64,000 bases of DNA from Bretschneidera sinensis (lineage: Eukaryota; Streptophyta; Magnoliopsida; Brassicales; Akaniaceae). The stretch lies in NCBI GenBank assembly GCA_023935145.1, contig CM043698.1, forward strand, positions 41,503,501-41,567,500, in the 5' to 3' direction. Below the pieces are notes generated by a model, which saw only the letters and a list, made by a program, of their open reading frames with translations, searched no databases and was not told the DNA's origin. The position numbers and the translations under genes were made by a program. Below are positions 30,953-42,933 of the stretch, one piece after another (the first letter of the stretch is position 1; the number at the start of each line of letters is the position of its first letter).

Positions 30953-32975
30953 TCAGAAAAGTTTCAGATAGTTTAGGGAACTGGTCTGTCCATAACCTTC
31001 ATTAGTCATATCTTCATTTCCACAAAAGTCCATGTAGTTTGGGTGTCCTGAGTAAGGTGACATGCAGCCAATTCGACTGAGATCATCAGTGTGTTCAACT
31101 TCTCCAGTAAAATTTGAGTGCGATGAACTGTGCGAGAATTCTCCAGGTTCATATTGCTGACATTGATTCATTGAGCATGGAAACTCATACTGTGGGAAGT
31201 ATTCAGATGCAGCTTCTTGTATTTGTGGGTAGTCCTGCAACAAGTCAAGAAGAAAAATGAAAAAAACAATCAACAATGTAATTGGTGTTTCCTTTTCGTC
31301 ATCCAATTTGGTACCTTTGAAGAATCAAGAATTAGATCAGGTGAGACCCATAGGCTTGAAGAATTCGTTTGCATCGAAACAGGCTCAAGCGATGGCATTG
31401 GTGTCACTTCATGGGTATAAGGAGAGGCACAAGAGCTTGAGTCATGACTCTCATTATAAGGGTAACTTTCTTGAGACACTATGTCACCGGAGACGCTCAT
31501 GCGCTCATTCGAGAATCCTGTGGAGGTGAAATCCCCATTGCTCGAACTGCTTGCAGCCCTCTTAGCTTTTGGTTCTCCCTGTAAATCACCTGTCTTCTGT
31601 GCGTGCTCATTCCTTTTAACAACACGGCACAAAGCAAAAGCTCCCTGGATGATGTTACAATAACCAAATACCTTCTCAGTCTCTTCAACTAGGTAATGAT
31701 ATAAGCTCTCTAGAGATGAGGAACTTTATTTACTAAATGTACTATTTCGGTGTTTTAAACCACATAATGAGCTTGCAGAATTTACCAGAAAATTTGGTGA
31801 TCCTTGAGAAATATCTTCACAGAGCCGATACTCATGCATTACCCAATCTGTTCTATCCCCCAAGGGAGCACGTCCGCGATAGAAAACTAGGGTCTTACGA
31901 TAGCCAGTTACAGCAGATTGACAGACCACTTTCCGGTCTTTCCCAGTAGCTTTCCAGTATCCAGCTTTGGTGGCTCTATTTGTTCGCGAGCCATTTGGAT
32001 ATTTTCGATCCCTTGGACAGAAGAAGAACCATTCCATATCTCGTTTGGGAAGGAAAGATTTCTCTGCAAAGTAGCAGCTTGTACATCAGTTTTCTTCAGA
32101 TTCCCCAAAACAACAAAAGTAAAAGCTCAAAGAGTAGCAAAACCAATTAGATTGGAACTGTCAGTAGTAGTGCTTTCATTTTCATAGCTTTGGCGGAAGT
32201 AAAAGAAATCCGGTTGAACCGGCTTTTACAAGAAAAAGGTTACAATTGGTCCATAAAGAAGCTTTAAAAAATGATCCAGATGAACAAAACAAACATAAAA
32301 GTACTTTTCAATAGTAAAAGAAACTCTTTGTTCACATTGGCATAGAACTTGCATTCCATAAACAAACTAAAATGTATTATCTTCCTTTCTCTACCAAGAG
32401 AATCATTATATAGACTCATCTTGTCCATGAGAAGCTAACATGAAATTCTACTTCCATTTCTTGGAAGAAAATTTTCTGTTTCCATTGTCATAGTCCATTA
32501 CTAAACTACAATTATACATAATCTTTCCCCTACCAAATAATTCAAGAGAATTATAGTTTAGACTGATTTAGCTGAGTTCATGACTTGCCCATAAAAATAG
32601 CACCAAATTCAAATGAGACTTCAATCAAAAGTTTTTCTCTATGCCAATTAACATCTTATATTGATTTTCCCAAGAGAGTGTAGCATATACAAACTTATAT
32701 GAAGTCCTATAATCTTTGATTATTAAAAAAGACTAATGATTTATATGAAGTGCCATGAATCACTAAAAATTAAGAAATTGCAGTTCTAAAGGCCTAAAAG
32801 AATTGTTTTGAAGGGTACCTGGCAACTCCCAAGGATCAAACTTGTATAAATCGATCACAGGGATCACTTCAAGCTCAATTTCAAGTCCTTCAACTTTCCT
32901 TTTCAGGTAATAATCCACCAACTCCTCATCAGTAGGATGAAACCGGAAACCCGGTGGCAATGATGCCCCTGCCAT
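30953..32975 (-). CDS. NAC-domain transcription factor, four exons
   Basis: Plant-specific transcription factor that acts in the nucleus, binding DNA as a dimer through its N-terminal NAC domain. Exons on the minus strand: 32975-32819, 32063-31786, 31644-31315 and 31234-30953, with the stop at 30955-30953. All three introns have GT-AG ends (the first after CCAG, acceptor TTTGCAG) and the phases match, giving 348 residues. Start: ATG at 32975, [22 protein letters not shown] subdomains are all visible: A ([13 protein letters not shown]), B ([19 protein letters not shown]), C ([20 protein letters not shown]), D ([38 protein letters not shown]) and E ([13 protein letters not shown]). The Ser-rich acidic C-terminal half (about residues 160-348) is the likely activation region. 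Sequence style resembles the ANAC071/ANAC096/ANAC011 clade from memory; the subgroup is inferred. Intact, unlike its surroundings. Confidence 0.92.
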
Positions 32976-33720
32976 TTACCCTACTCCCTTGACTAACTAA
33001 TTCTTTAGTACACAACTAGAGTACTGTAAAACAAAGAACACGACAGGACAGAACAGAACAGAGAGCAGAACTATATGAAATTCCTTGCTAAGTGCCTAAG
33101 CTGTACCTATTAAAAATCTGAAAAATCCAAAAATAGAAGCTTTTATCAACACTAGATTTCTTGTTAAGAATCGAGTGCAACTTCCATCGAATGCACCCGT
33201 TGTATAACATAAACATTGTCCTTCAAACTCGAGTTGATTTCTTATTATCAACCACCCCCCTTCAAAATTTAATCCCCAAAACTATATCGAAACTCAACAA
33301 AACTAAATTTAAAGCAATACCCAGAAGTCAAAAACGAATAAATTCAACAATTAGACTATTAATCCAGTATAAAAACTTGTTAGAACTTCCAAAATTGGAA
33401 CCTAACCATTCAAAAAGTCTATTAAAAAAAGGAAATTCTGAATGGATGGGGCTCGAATTATGCAGCCAAGAAATAGAAAGTTTCGATAAACAGGAACTCA
33501 AATAGTGAAAAGAGGGATTATTAGAAACTAAAAAGGAGATTAAGAGAAGAGAAGATTGGTAGTAAAAACTGAGTAATGTAGTACGTGTTATATATACGAT
33601 TTGGAGAGAAGCCAGAACCCCAACAATCCAAAAAAATAAATAAATAACATACACCGAAAGTTAAGAGATTACTTGTCTGCAGCGTCCCAAAATTCCACAG
33701 GAGTGGCCCACTCAAACTCG
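32976..33720 (-). promoter_or_regulatory. Probable 5' UTR and core promoter of the NAC gene
   Basis: On the minus strand a TATA-like TATATATAAC lies at 33596-33587, about 610 bp upstream of the ATG, followed by an ACGT core (CACGTAC, 33586-33580). If used it gives a long leader. A-rich sequence with CT-type runs follows to the ATG. No plausible ORF competes. Confidence 0.4.
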
Positions 33721-36700
33721 GTTCACACTTGAACAGTTGTACAGCGGCTTCCCGCCAAATTAATTTAACGGCCGTTGCATAGTTAGCCTTTTGTATCGCA
33801 GAAGTCTTAAGGTGCCGTTGGACGTGTATGGAAATGTTTTATGTTTTTTATGAACTCGATGTCAAATATTTTAAAATTTGATTTATGAAAAGAATCATAA
33901 ATTAAAAAAAATTTGAAAGAAATTGAATTTATATTAAAAATTTGTTATTATTATTACTTTTGGGTAAAGAAGTTGGCACTCTAAAAAGGGATACTGCAAC
34001 TTTATTTATATTTTTTTTTTCCTGACACTTATAATAATGTTTTTAATTAAAGTTAGATATTCAATTTGATTTTTAAAATATAATTACATCATATATTGTC
34101 TTTGTAAATTTTCATAATACAAAATCTTTTATTAATTACTCTTATTCTATCTCTAACTATTTATATTTTTTATTTTATTTTTTCAGTTAAAACTTTTCTT
34201 TTGGAGTTTACTTCTTTGATCATTTTTTCATAACAATGGATAATCAATTGATGGAAGATGTGTTTCACATTGAATATTAATAATTTTAAAAAATATGCAA
34301 GGTTTGGTCAAGTTTGGTATCTAATTTAAACCAACTTAAAGCAAGTTGGTTTAAATAATTAAAATGGATATCAAACATGACCAATGACTCTGTTTTAATC
34401 AATTTATTTAAAATTACCAACGGAAAATAGTAAATTTTAAGAAGATTTTTAGAAATTAGATCATTTGTGTGTAATAAGATCCTTTTTTGTTATGTAAAAG
34501 TTGAATTCATGTTTTGAACAAAAACTGAAAGAAAATGGAGAAAAACATAAGAGAGAAAGAAAAAAGATAAATAGAAGATTTTGTATAATGGAATATTGTA
34601 AATAAAATATAGATAGTAATTATATTTTAAAAGTTAAATTGAGTATTTAATTTTAATTAAGGGTATTATTATAACTTTTAGAAACAAAAAAAAATAAAAT
34701 AAGTGTAATATCAATAACCATTTGTGGAGTACTAACATCGTTATTTTTATTTTTTTAAACACTAAACAGTTTTTAGCTTAATTATTATTTTATCAAAACT
34801 ATTTTCAAAATTGTTTAATAAAACATAAATCAAAATTATTGTTTTACCAAACGATACTAAAAATGTAAACTCCAAACGGTTAGCTCTTTTTTTTGTTTTT
34901 AACTGAACTCAAAATTGTTAGCGGGTAAAATCTTTCAGGTGCTTGGGTCCAGTTTCTATCCCTTACGCCTTATTAAAAGATTTTTCTTTCTCAACCATTT
35001 AATTTATCAAAATATTATTAATCTTAAATTAAATTAGAAATGTACCACAATCTTTGTGAATTAAAATACATTCAATTTTTCATAAAACAAACACAAAGGA
35101 AATAAGATAATTCAATAAAGATGCATATTTAATTTTTTTCTACCTTTAAGTTTTTTTTGACGATATTGAACAAATCGGTAGTCAGAAAAGCACAACACAA
35201 TATTGTTGGAAAGCTCTCATCGATATCTACAAAATGAGATATGAAATCATCACTCTCACACTAACCAACTACCCTCATGCGCCACCGGTTATCTTGAGAT
35301 GACATTTTTAGATCTAATATTTTTTAGTGATTTTTACCATAAACTAACACCACCACCGAATTGAAAATTGAATTTTCGATCTACTTGTAAAATTTAGCGA
35401 TGAACTACCGTCGAAAACAGTCGAAGTGGATTACACTCTTCGATGAACTCCGACAACCACAAGTGGGCTTCATCCTTGCATTTTGACTTTATGATTTTTT
35501 TTTTCTTTTGTAAAATTACAAAATAGTGCAAATTTTAATCATGTTTTAATATGTAATCAAGGGTATTGTAATCTACCAAGGATATGGCACAATGCAAACC
35601 TACTCTGGGTAAATTAGCAAACCTAATTAATATATAACTTAAGTTTAATATTATATTTTATTGCTTCAATTTTATATCTGTGATATTTATTTTTCATGTC
35701 ATATATACTTTTCTTCTTCATATAAATTATGAATATAAAAAACACAAAAAAGAAAAAGTTAGTACAAAGTAAGAAAAAAAAAAGGTATTTGGGGCCAATA
35801 TGTAATCATGATTGAAAATTTGTCAAAGCAAAATAAAAACAAAGTAAAATAAAAAGAACACGTTTTGTTCATAATCTCCTCACGGAAACAAATGAAGCTA
35901 CCCAGATCTCAAGACTTCTTTGCTTGTTAGTAAGCTTCTATTATTATATTGGTACCATTTATGTTGAACGCAAATAATATGTGATTTAACTGATCAATCT
36001 GAGTGATTTCGTAGAGTTAATGCAATAATTTAAGATTTATATTTTGTTTGAATCTAAAGGAAATGTAAAAAAAAAAAAAAAAAACTTATTGAGGCATGAA
36101 TAAATCTCAACTTTTAATTCTTGAAGTGATAAAGTATCTTTTAATAATTAAAAAAATAAAATATCCTTTGATGAAAAAAAGGATGAAAGCGAAGAAAAAA
36201 AAAGCTTATCAGATAACAAAAACTTAGCTGCATTAAACATTTGAGTAAAGTTTTATAAAAATTTCACATCATTATTAAGATGTCTAATATTCTTTCTTCA
36301 GTTTATGCACATGACTAGAGTGTGTGGATCACCCGTGTGCATTGAACAGAAAAGTTTTAATCGTGAATCATGATTGAAGTTAACATATTTTTTTTTATAT
36401 GATTGTGATAAATAAATTATAAAGACGGAAAGAATGAATAACCATATATATAACCGTCAACGAAAAAATAATTTTTACTTGCATTTTAAATGATTCTGTT
36501 GTTAGAATAATTATAGGCTTGTTGAAAGTAATGACTGATAAAATTTGTTAAAAAAATTAAATTTATTATGAACAATTAACAAAGATTCTAACAATCAATC
36601 AAATTGATGTTTTAAAAAATACATAAGATAATATCATCTTAAAATTTTAAAATGTCTATAGTGAGTTATTAATTGGAAGGTTGCTTTTTGTTTTATCACT

Positions 36701-37204
36701 ATATATCTTTTTTGTTTTATTTATGCTTAATAAGAGTTATTGGAGGAAGCTCACAGTAGATGAGTCAAAAGAGGCCTTGATTAGGGCATTTGGGTTTTCT
36801 TGGTCATGACCTCCAAGTCTACGCTCCTTCCACGTCATACTCAGTCGGACAAAACACTTCCCTTTATTTTATGGAAGTGATTATGTCATCTTAGGGGTCC
36901 AGTGTTCAAAAGAGGTATTGACAAAGTACTTAACTCAGTTTTTGAATGACAAAACACACCTTAGTTGAAGCTTAGTACTTCTTAATTCACATCAAGATGT
37001 AAAGTGCTCTTATTAATTCCCATTACGTGGGGCCACCAAACTTACTAATGTTTAGCAAAGAAACTAAAGTCTACATTAGTAGGAAAATAAAAAAGGAGAG
37101 CCATTAAAGCCTTCCTTTAGGGCTAAGAGATTGTTTGTTTCTCTTATAATAATGATATCAACTTAGCTTCTCTCTAAGGAAAAAGGAAAAAATTAGAGGA
37201 AAAA
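33721..37204. other. AT-rich intergenic region
   Basis: About 3.5 kb with no coding frame beyond chance. Marks seen: an A19 run near 36068-36086, a TACCAAACGATACTA-like sequence near 34846 that loosely resembles the complement of 33812-33825 (see rejected items), and a less AT-rich stretch at 36740-37060. No gene, RNA or complete element is supported. Confidence 0.5.
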
Positions 37205-37632
37205 TGAAAGTTTGACTGAACGATTCTAGATATATCAATCACACGAATTATAAACAAAAAGAAAATAAGACAAGATTTACCCAGGTTCACCCTAAAATAA
37301 GGTTACGTTCTGCAGAAGTTTCTTATTATCAACCTCACAAATATCTTGTTTCAATGTATGCTCAGTACATAAAGAGTATTTATAAGCAACTTAAAACGCC
37401 ATAATTCATGGGCCCAAGCCCAATCCGCCAAGCAAAAAACCATATCCAACTCATGTACAGGGCCTGAAAGTTTTGTTGGTGCTGCCCCCTAACCCCGCCG
37501 GCTCTCTGAGAAGTGGGACCTCGCTCACTCACCGGGAAGCGAGACCCCTGCCCGCTCACCGAGGAGCAGGACCCCCGTGGCCGTCAAAGGTTCTACAGAT
37601 CTGGTCCCGTGAAGTATGCACCAACTCTAACA
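37205..37632 (-). repeat. E5 Copia 3' LTR (far end approximate)
   Basis: On the minus strand it begins TGTTAGAGTTGGTGCATAC at 37632 after the PPT TGGGAGAT. It carries a GC-rich block (37478-37585) with two small hairpins built on CTCACCG loops (CTCGCT/AGCGAG and CCTGC/GCAGG arms) and a TATA box CTTATAAATAC (about 37385-37375). The left limit is a guess. Confidence 0.65.
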
Positions 37633-37953
37633 ATCTCCCACTTGGTAAATACTTCACACATATGGAAAACTTCCTAGAACTCTGTTTCTTCAAGCCGATC
37701 CCAGTAGCACACCACTCAAACTTTCCTAGACTAACTACCTTAGTCAAGAAATCTGAGTTGCTCACTACTGTATCGACTTTCTCCAAGATTATCACATTTT
37801 CTTCAATCTTTTCCCAGATGAAGTGATATTAGATATCAATGTGCTTCGTCCGTGAATGAAATGCAGGTTCTTTGCTAAGAAGATAACACATTGATTATCA
37901 CATTTCACCTTCACTGCTCATTGTTTAAACCCAAACTCAGCACACAACCTTTG
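37633..37953 (-). pseudogene. E5 Copia RNase H, C-terminal part
   Basis: Read on the minus strand from the E6 junction: LCAEFGFKQ, a stop, KVKCDNQCVIFL, then after a one-base shift AFHSRTKHIDI, a stop, and the final EKVDTVV-SNSDFLTKVVSLGKFEW stretch near 37790-37700. It is continuous in frame with 44219-44655 across E6. Degrades RNA in RNA-DNA hybrids in intact elements. Confidence 0.8.
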
Positions 37954-37958
37954 AAGCC

Positions 37959-39221
37959 TGATGAGAGCCATAAAATGCATCTCAACAGTATTTAATTGTT
38001 AGCATTTTAGGATTGATCTCAGTCTTTATTGCACTTTTATATGTTAATAACTCTAAAGTGATATTATTAGACCACTGACTTATTTCTTTGCATTTTCAGG
38101 TACTTTGAGTCCAAAAGAGAAGAAAAAGCGATCGTTGCTTAAAGCACCAAGATTCCATGCATAACAGAGTGTTGGAGTGGTTGCGGAGAAGCAAACATTA
38201 AGAAAAAAGCAAGTCATCAGTGTGCACCGTGGTGCCTAGAAACCTCCACATCTTAAACCATCAGTGTGCACTGCGGTGCTCCTTAGCCAGCACTGCGGTG
38301 CCCAGAAGAACACCCAACCAAAGCTAAAGCCAACACCACAACGCCCATAAAAGAGCACCGCAGCGTGCACACGATGTTATATCTCTGAATCAAAACTTAA
38401 TTAGGGTTTTAAACAATAGATTAAACCCGAAAACACCCTTGGACCTTTGTACTATAAATAGATCACTTAGGGTTTAAGAGAAGAGAATCAATTGGAGGCT
38501 GGACAAGGGTCCAAAGACTTAAGGAGGAGCCCCATGGCCGTTTAATCTCCAAGCAAGGCAAAGAGATGAATCCCTATGTGTAGTTGTTCCTATCTTCCCT
38601 TATTTGATTCAGTTGTAATAGGAATTTATTGTCAAAACATTGTTATGATTTACTTTTTAACCTAATTATAAGATTTTATCTATTCCGGTGATTGTATCTT
38701 TCTCCTTGATATAAATTTAGTCATGCTTTTCTTATGTCAAGATTGTTTGGGTATAATTGAGTCCGGTAGATTTAGCCTTTAGGTTTGTCCATTACTGCAA
38801 TATTGTCAACAAAAATATATTGTCGTTTCTTGATAAACCTATAGGATAGATCATGTGTGCATGAATCGAAAATAAAAAGTATTTCATAACAATCATATTA
38901 GGGTTTATATATGTGCTCATTGAACATTAACCAATTGCCTGTTTGGGATGTGAAACTCGCAATCGAGATAAAAACAACTGGATCAAGTTAGGAATTGGGC
39001 AACGAACCTAGGGAGGATTCCCGGATCCTTGTTGTTTCCCTATTATATTTTACAATCTATTTTACACAATTACTTCATTACCAAAAGTTCATATTTTCTC
39101 ACTTAAATCTTTATCGTTTGTGTTATGGTTCACACCTTCTTTTGTAGTTAACTTGTTTTCCTGTGGAATCGACACCCCAAAGCTATGCTACAACAACCGC
39201 GTTATGTTTTGGGCGTAATCA
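37959..39221 (+). repeat. E6 5' LTR (1263 bp)
   Basis: It begins TGATGAGAGCC and ends GTAATCA. U3 contains a cluster of GCACCGCGGTGC-like units (38221-38372, several with C-to-T changes), followed by a TATA box ACTATAAATAGAT (about 38451-38463). Confidence 0.93.
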
Positions 39222-39226
39222 AATTT

Positions 39227-39244
39227 TGGCGCCGTTGCCAGGGA
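39227..39244 (+). other. E6 primer-binding site (tRNA-Asp type)
   Basis: TGGCGCCGTTGCCAGGGA differs in one base from the E9 site and starts five bases after the LTR end. Confidence 0.85.
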
Positions 39245-39633
39245 TACGCACTTAAGTACAAAGAAGATGGTCAACTCTAAGACAAGACGGTAGAAAATTT
39301 GTAGATAGTTTTTCTTTCAGCAGTTTGTAAAGGTGGTAACTTCGTTCCCTCTTTTAACTTGCTACAAAAAAAAAATTCTTCTTTCTTTTTATAGTATTTT
39401 TATTTATTATTGTTCTTTTCTCTTTGATTTGATTTTCTGATTTTCTTTTATTTTTTTCCATTTATTTATTTCCCTCTGACTTATTTGGTGTATGCATAGA
39501 CCGAGAGATTCGCTAGGTAGATTCATTAGAGGACCCGAAATAGAATTACCCTTTCCTTCCATATCCATTAGTGAAACCTTGCCTAGATCAAACCATAGTG
39601 CACCCCCACAAGAGAATTTAGAGGATTTTTAAT
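39245..39633 (+). other. E6 leader
   Basis: Gene-free leader with a T-rich tract (39360-39490) ending GTATGCATAG near 39500, which could act as a splice acceptor. A possible upstream coding start (RPRDSLGRFIRGPEIELPFP-like reading near 39498-39560) is broken by stops before 39634. Confidence 0.4.
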
Positions 39634-41259
39634 ATGACTGATAACCCTAATAAGAATGTTGCTAGGACACTTCAGGATTATCTCTACCCTACACGCACAG
39701 CCACACTATCATGCATCATGTTTCCAGCCAACGCTCGCCATCTAGATTTTAAAACAGGGATGATACAATTACTGCCTACGTTTCATGGCTTGGACAATGA
39801 AAACCCATATGTGCACATTAGAGAATTTGAGGAAGTAGTCGCGACTTTTCATAGTTAAGATGAAACCGATGACATTGTGAGGCTTAAGTTCTTTCTTTTT
39901 GCTTTGAAGGATAAAGCTAAGAGTTGGCTATACTCACTAAGACCACGATCTATTGGGTTGTGAACTGAGATGACTCGAATTTTCTTTAATAAATACTTTC
40001 CCCAACATAAGACCAATGCTTTAAAAAGGAAAATCTCCACCTTTGCACAAAAGGACAGCGAGACTTCATATCAGTCTTGGGAGAAATTTAAGGAGTTGTT
40101 GAGTATGTGCCCTCACCATGGGTATGAGAGTTGGCGCTTAGTGAGCTATTTTTATGAGGGACTTACATATAGAGAGCGTCAATTTGTAGAGATGATGTGT
40201 AATGGTGAGTTCTTGGAGACAGATCCTGATGAGGTTATAGAGTACCTCAATGAGCTTGCTGAAAAAGCTCACACTTGGATTGGACCTAGTGTTACTGAAA
40301 GAACAAATAGGTCACGACCTGTAGGGAACCCAAATGGTGGTGAAATTTACCATCTTAGGGAAGAGGATAACCTTAAGGCCAAGGTCGAGATGCTCACTAC
40401 GGAACTAAAGGTGTTAAAGACTAAAAGCTTAAAGCCAACACACGTAGCTAATCATGCAAAATCTTTTGAACCATGTTTTGTGTGTGGCGGGGTAGATCAT
40501 CTCGCCCAAGAGTGCCCCACATTTGCTGAGATGAGAGGGATGTATAAGGAACAATGTAATGCCTTAGGCATGTACAAGAAGCCTTTGGCACCCTTTTCTG
40601 ATACTTATAACCCAGGATGACAAAATCACCCCAATTTCAGCTGGAAGTCTGAAAACCAGCAGCTTGCACAACCTTCTGCACCATATCTTGAACCATATCA
40701 TGCATATGTATCTTCTAGGAGTTCTTTAGAAAAAACTTTACATGCTTTTATTGAAGCACAGGGTGAGACTAATCAAAGACTTGAATCTTTAATTACGCAA
40801 GCTGCTGAAGAAAATAAAGAGATAAAGAGCCAAGTGTCCAAGTTGATGAGCTACTTGAGTGTGACTGAGCGAGGTAAGTTCTTTTCTCAAGCTCAGTCCA
40901 CAACCCATGGTCAACACCTAGCGCAACAGAATATAAAGGAGGTGAATGCCACTGAGACACTAAGTGGTAAGTTATTACACATCACAACAATGAAAAACTC
41001 AGAGGATGTGGATGAAACCTACCAAGCATACATGATTGACTCATTCATAGAAAAGGTCCAACACCTTAATCCATTAGAGTCCACCCTCACCCATGGCTTC
41101 ATAAGGCATATATCAAGCCAGAATTTGCGGATGTTACTGATGACATCCTTGAGGCCTCTCCAAAGCATACAAGCACCGAATTTGGCAATGAAGCAGTGGC
41201 TGGTGCATTCAACCTATGTTTGTCTAGGAGAGAATAAGAGCATCTGGCTGAAGACGTAA
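39634..41259 (+). pseudogene. E6 gag, three in-frame stops
   Basis: One frame runs from the ATG at 39634 (MTDNPNKNVARTLQDYLYPT) to 41259, broken by TAA 39856, TGA 39961 and TGA 40618. The last falls at the Trp of the P-G-W motif conserved in E1/E7/E9. Domains: N-terminal leader, Gag capsid-like domain (about 39760-40250, FLFALKDKAKSWLYSLRPRS, FFNKYFPQHKTNALKRKIS), coiled-coil (KAKVEMLTTELKVLKTK), zinc knuckle CFVCGGVDHLAQEC (about 40474-40515) and a second Gln/Glu-rich coil (40700-40860). The last part (41055-41260) is similar at DNA level to E1/E2 but read in another frame. It would form particles; as written it cannot be translated through. Confidence 0.85.
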
Positions 41260-42933
41260 AACTTAGCACTCATGGGAGGCACCCCACAGTATATCCTTTT
41301 ACTTTTATTGTTTTCATATTTCTTTTTCTTGTTTATTGTTCATTTTTTTTTCTTCTGTTTTCCAGTATTAACTTAGTATTTCTTTTTCAGGGACAAATCT
41401 ACGAAGCAGTTTAAATGGTGAAGCACAATTTTCAGCTTACGTGCACCTTTGGCTACAAAGGGAGTTTCTTTTACTCTTTCTTTTATATTGAGGTCAATGC
41501 AATTTTTAAGTTGGGGTTGGAGCAAACGCATCTCTTTGTTTCAATATTCTTTATTTCCATACATTTTTTTTTCTTTTGAACTGCTTGGTGTTATTCTCCT
41601 TTTTTGTTTGTTTTTAGCATGCTTTGTGTTAGTCTTGGAGTTAATTCACATGTCAATGATATGAACTTAATTGAGATAGCATATAGCATTTAGAAGAAGT
41701 TAAATCTTGCTTCGGTTTGAGAATAATTTAAGTATCAATCTTCATTTGGTTTGAGACTTTAGTTTGTGGTAAGATTGCATGATTGGTCTAAAAATATTTA
41801 GAGAAGTTTTATGTGTGATTGCTTTATGAATACTTTTGTGGTCTCAACAAGCTCTAGAACTTATTTAATAATCACTTTAGGTGAATTCCTAGAATGCACA
41901 TTGCTTAGGATATGATATAGGCCATATTTGAACCGTTTGAGCCTTTCAAACTTATTCTTGCTATATCTATCACTAGTCACCTGTTTGAGCCTTTTTCTTG
42001 AAAAAGAATTTGACCCTTGTTTCTTTCGAAAACCCATTTACTTACCCTTATGAGCCTAAAAATATTTTATCCTTACCCTTCTTTTAAAAGAACTTAGTTG
42101 TACACATTTGTTGAGAAGCACTTAAGAGGAGTAAAGATGGAAATATGAAAAAATATTACTGCCATAACCCAAATACGTTAAAAGAGATAAGTTGGGGGTT
42201 GTGGAAAAGAAAGGAAAAGAAAAGAATGAAAAGGAGGTGAATGGTCTTATGCCAAAAAATAAAATAAAATAAAAATAATACAAAAGAAAAAGAGAAGTGA
42301 AGTATGGCAAAGAAAGAAGAAAAGAAAAGAAAAGTGTGGACTTATTAAGAGATATGCTCTTATAAAAATGTTTGAAAGAGTTGGGTGTTGAAGTAAGGTT
42401 ATCCAGTGCTTAAAGTGGTTGTGTTTAAAACTAAGAGATTGAGTTCTTTTACTTGTTAAATCCTTCCTTTTCTTTCTTAACCTTTACCTTAGCCTAACGT
42501 TACAAGCTTATTAAAGACCTATTGATCTAATGTAGTGTGATTTTTCTACAATAGTTGAGAGTGGTTTGAAATGTAAGCCTATGGAGCTTGTTTTTGTGAT
42601 TGATGTCACAAAATTTATAATGTTTTAGAGGCCAAGACTTGTATTCATGAATCTTATGCATAAAATTATCCGGATGTTCGGATTAATGGATTGTGCTAAG
42701 ATGGATGCTAAGAGTCAATAATGATTTTAAGATTGATGTTTGGATTACTTTCGAACTTGGGTGAATTTAAATGATTCTATGTGTTGTGTGTTATGTGAAA
42801 TTTTTGAGACAAAATATGAATTACTTTTGGTTATCACTAATATTGCTTTACTTTACTTCGATTCCCACCATAGAATTCATCTCTTGTTTTCGCTTGAATT
42901 GCTAGGGACTAAAATAAGCTAGTTGGGGGGTTG
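41260..42933 (+). other. E6 3' non-coding region and polypurine tract
   Basis: Positions 41260-41395 continue the segment shared with E1/E2 (CATGGGAGGCACCCCA, then T-rich sequence ending CTTTTTCAGGGACA). The rest (41396-42920) is unique, AT-rich and without ORFs; a purine-rich stretch lies at 42120-42340. PPT AGTTGGGGGGTTG ends at 42933. Confidence 0.7.

Noticed and set aside
33161..33715. Open frames upstream of the NAC gene on both strands.
   Set aside because: No family similarity; they lie in the probable 5' UTR and promoter.
33812..34860. Loosely inverted GGTGCCGTTGG and CCAAACGATACT sequences about 1 kb apart, suggesting a MITE or hAT-like element.
   Set aside because: Arms are short and imperfect and no target duplication was found.
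37473..37826. A 117-residue plus-strand frame across the E5 LTR.
   Set aside because: Antisense to the Copia LTR and RNase H; a shadow of the minus-strand element.
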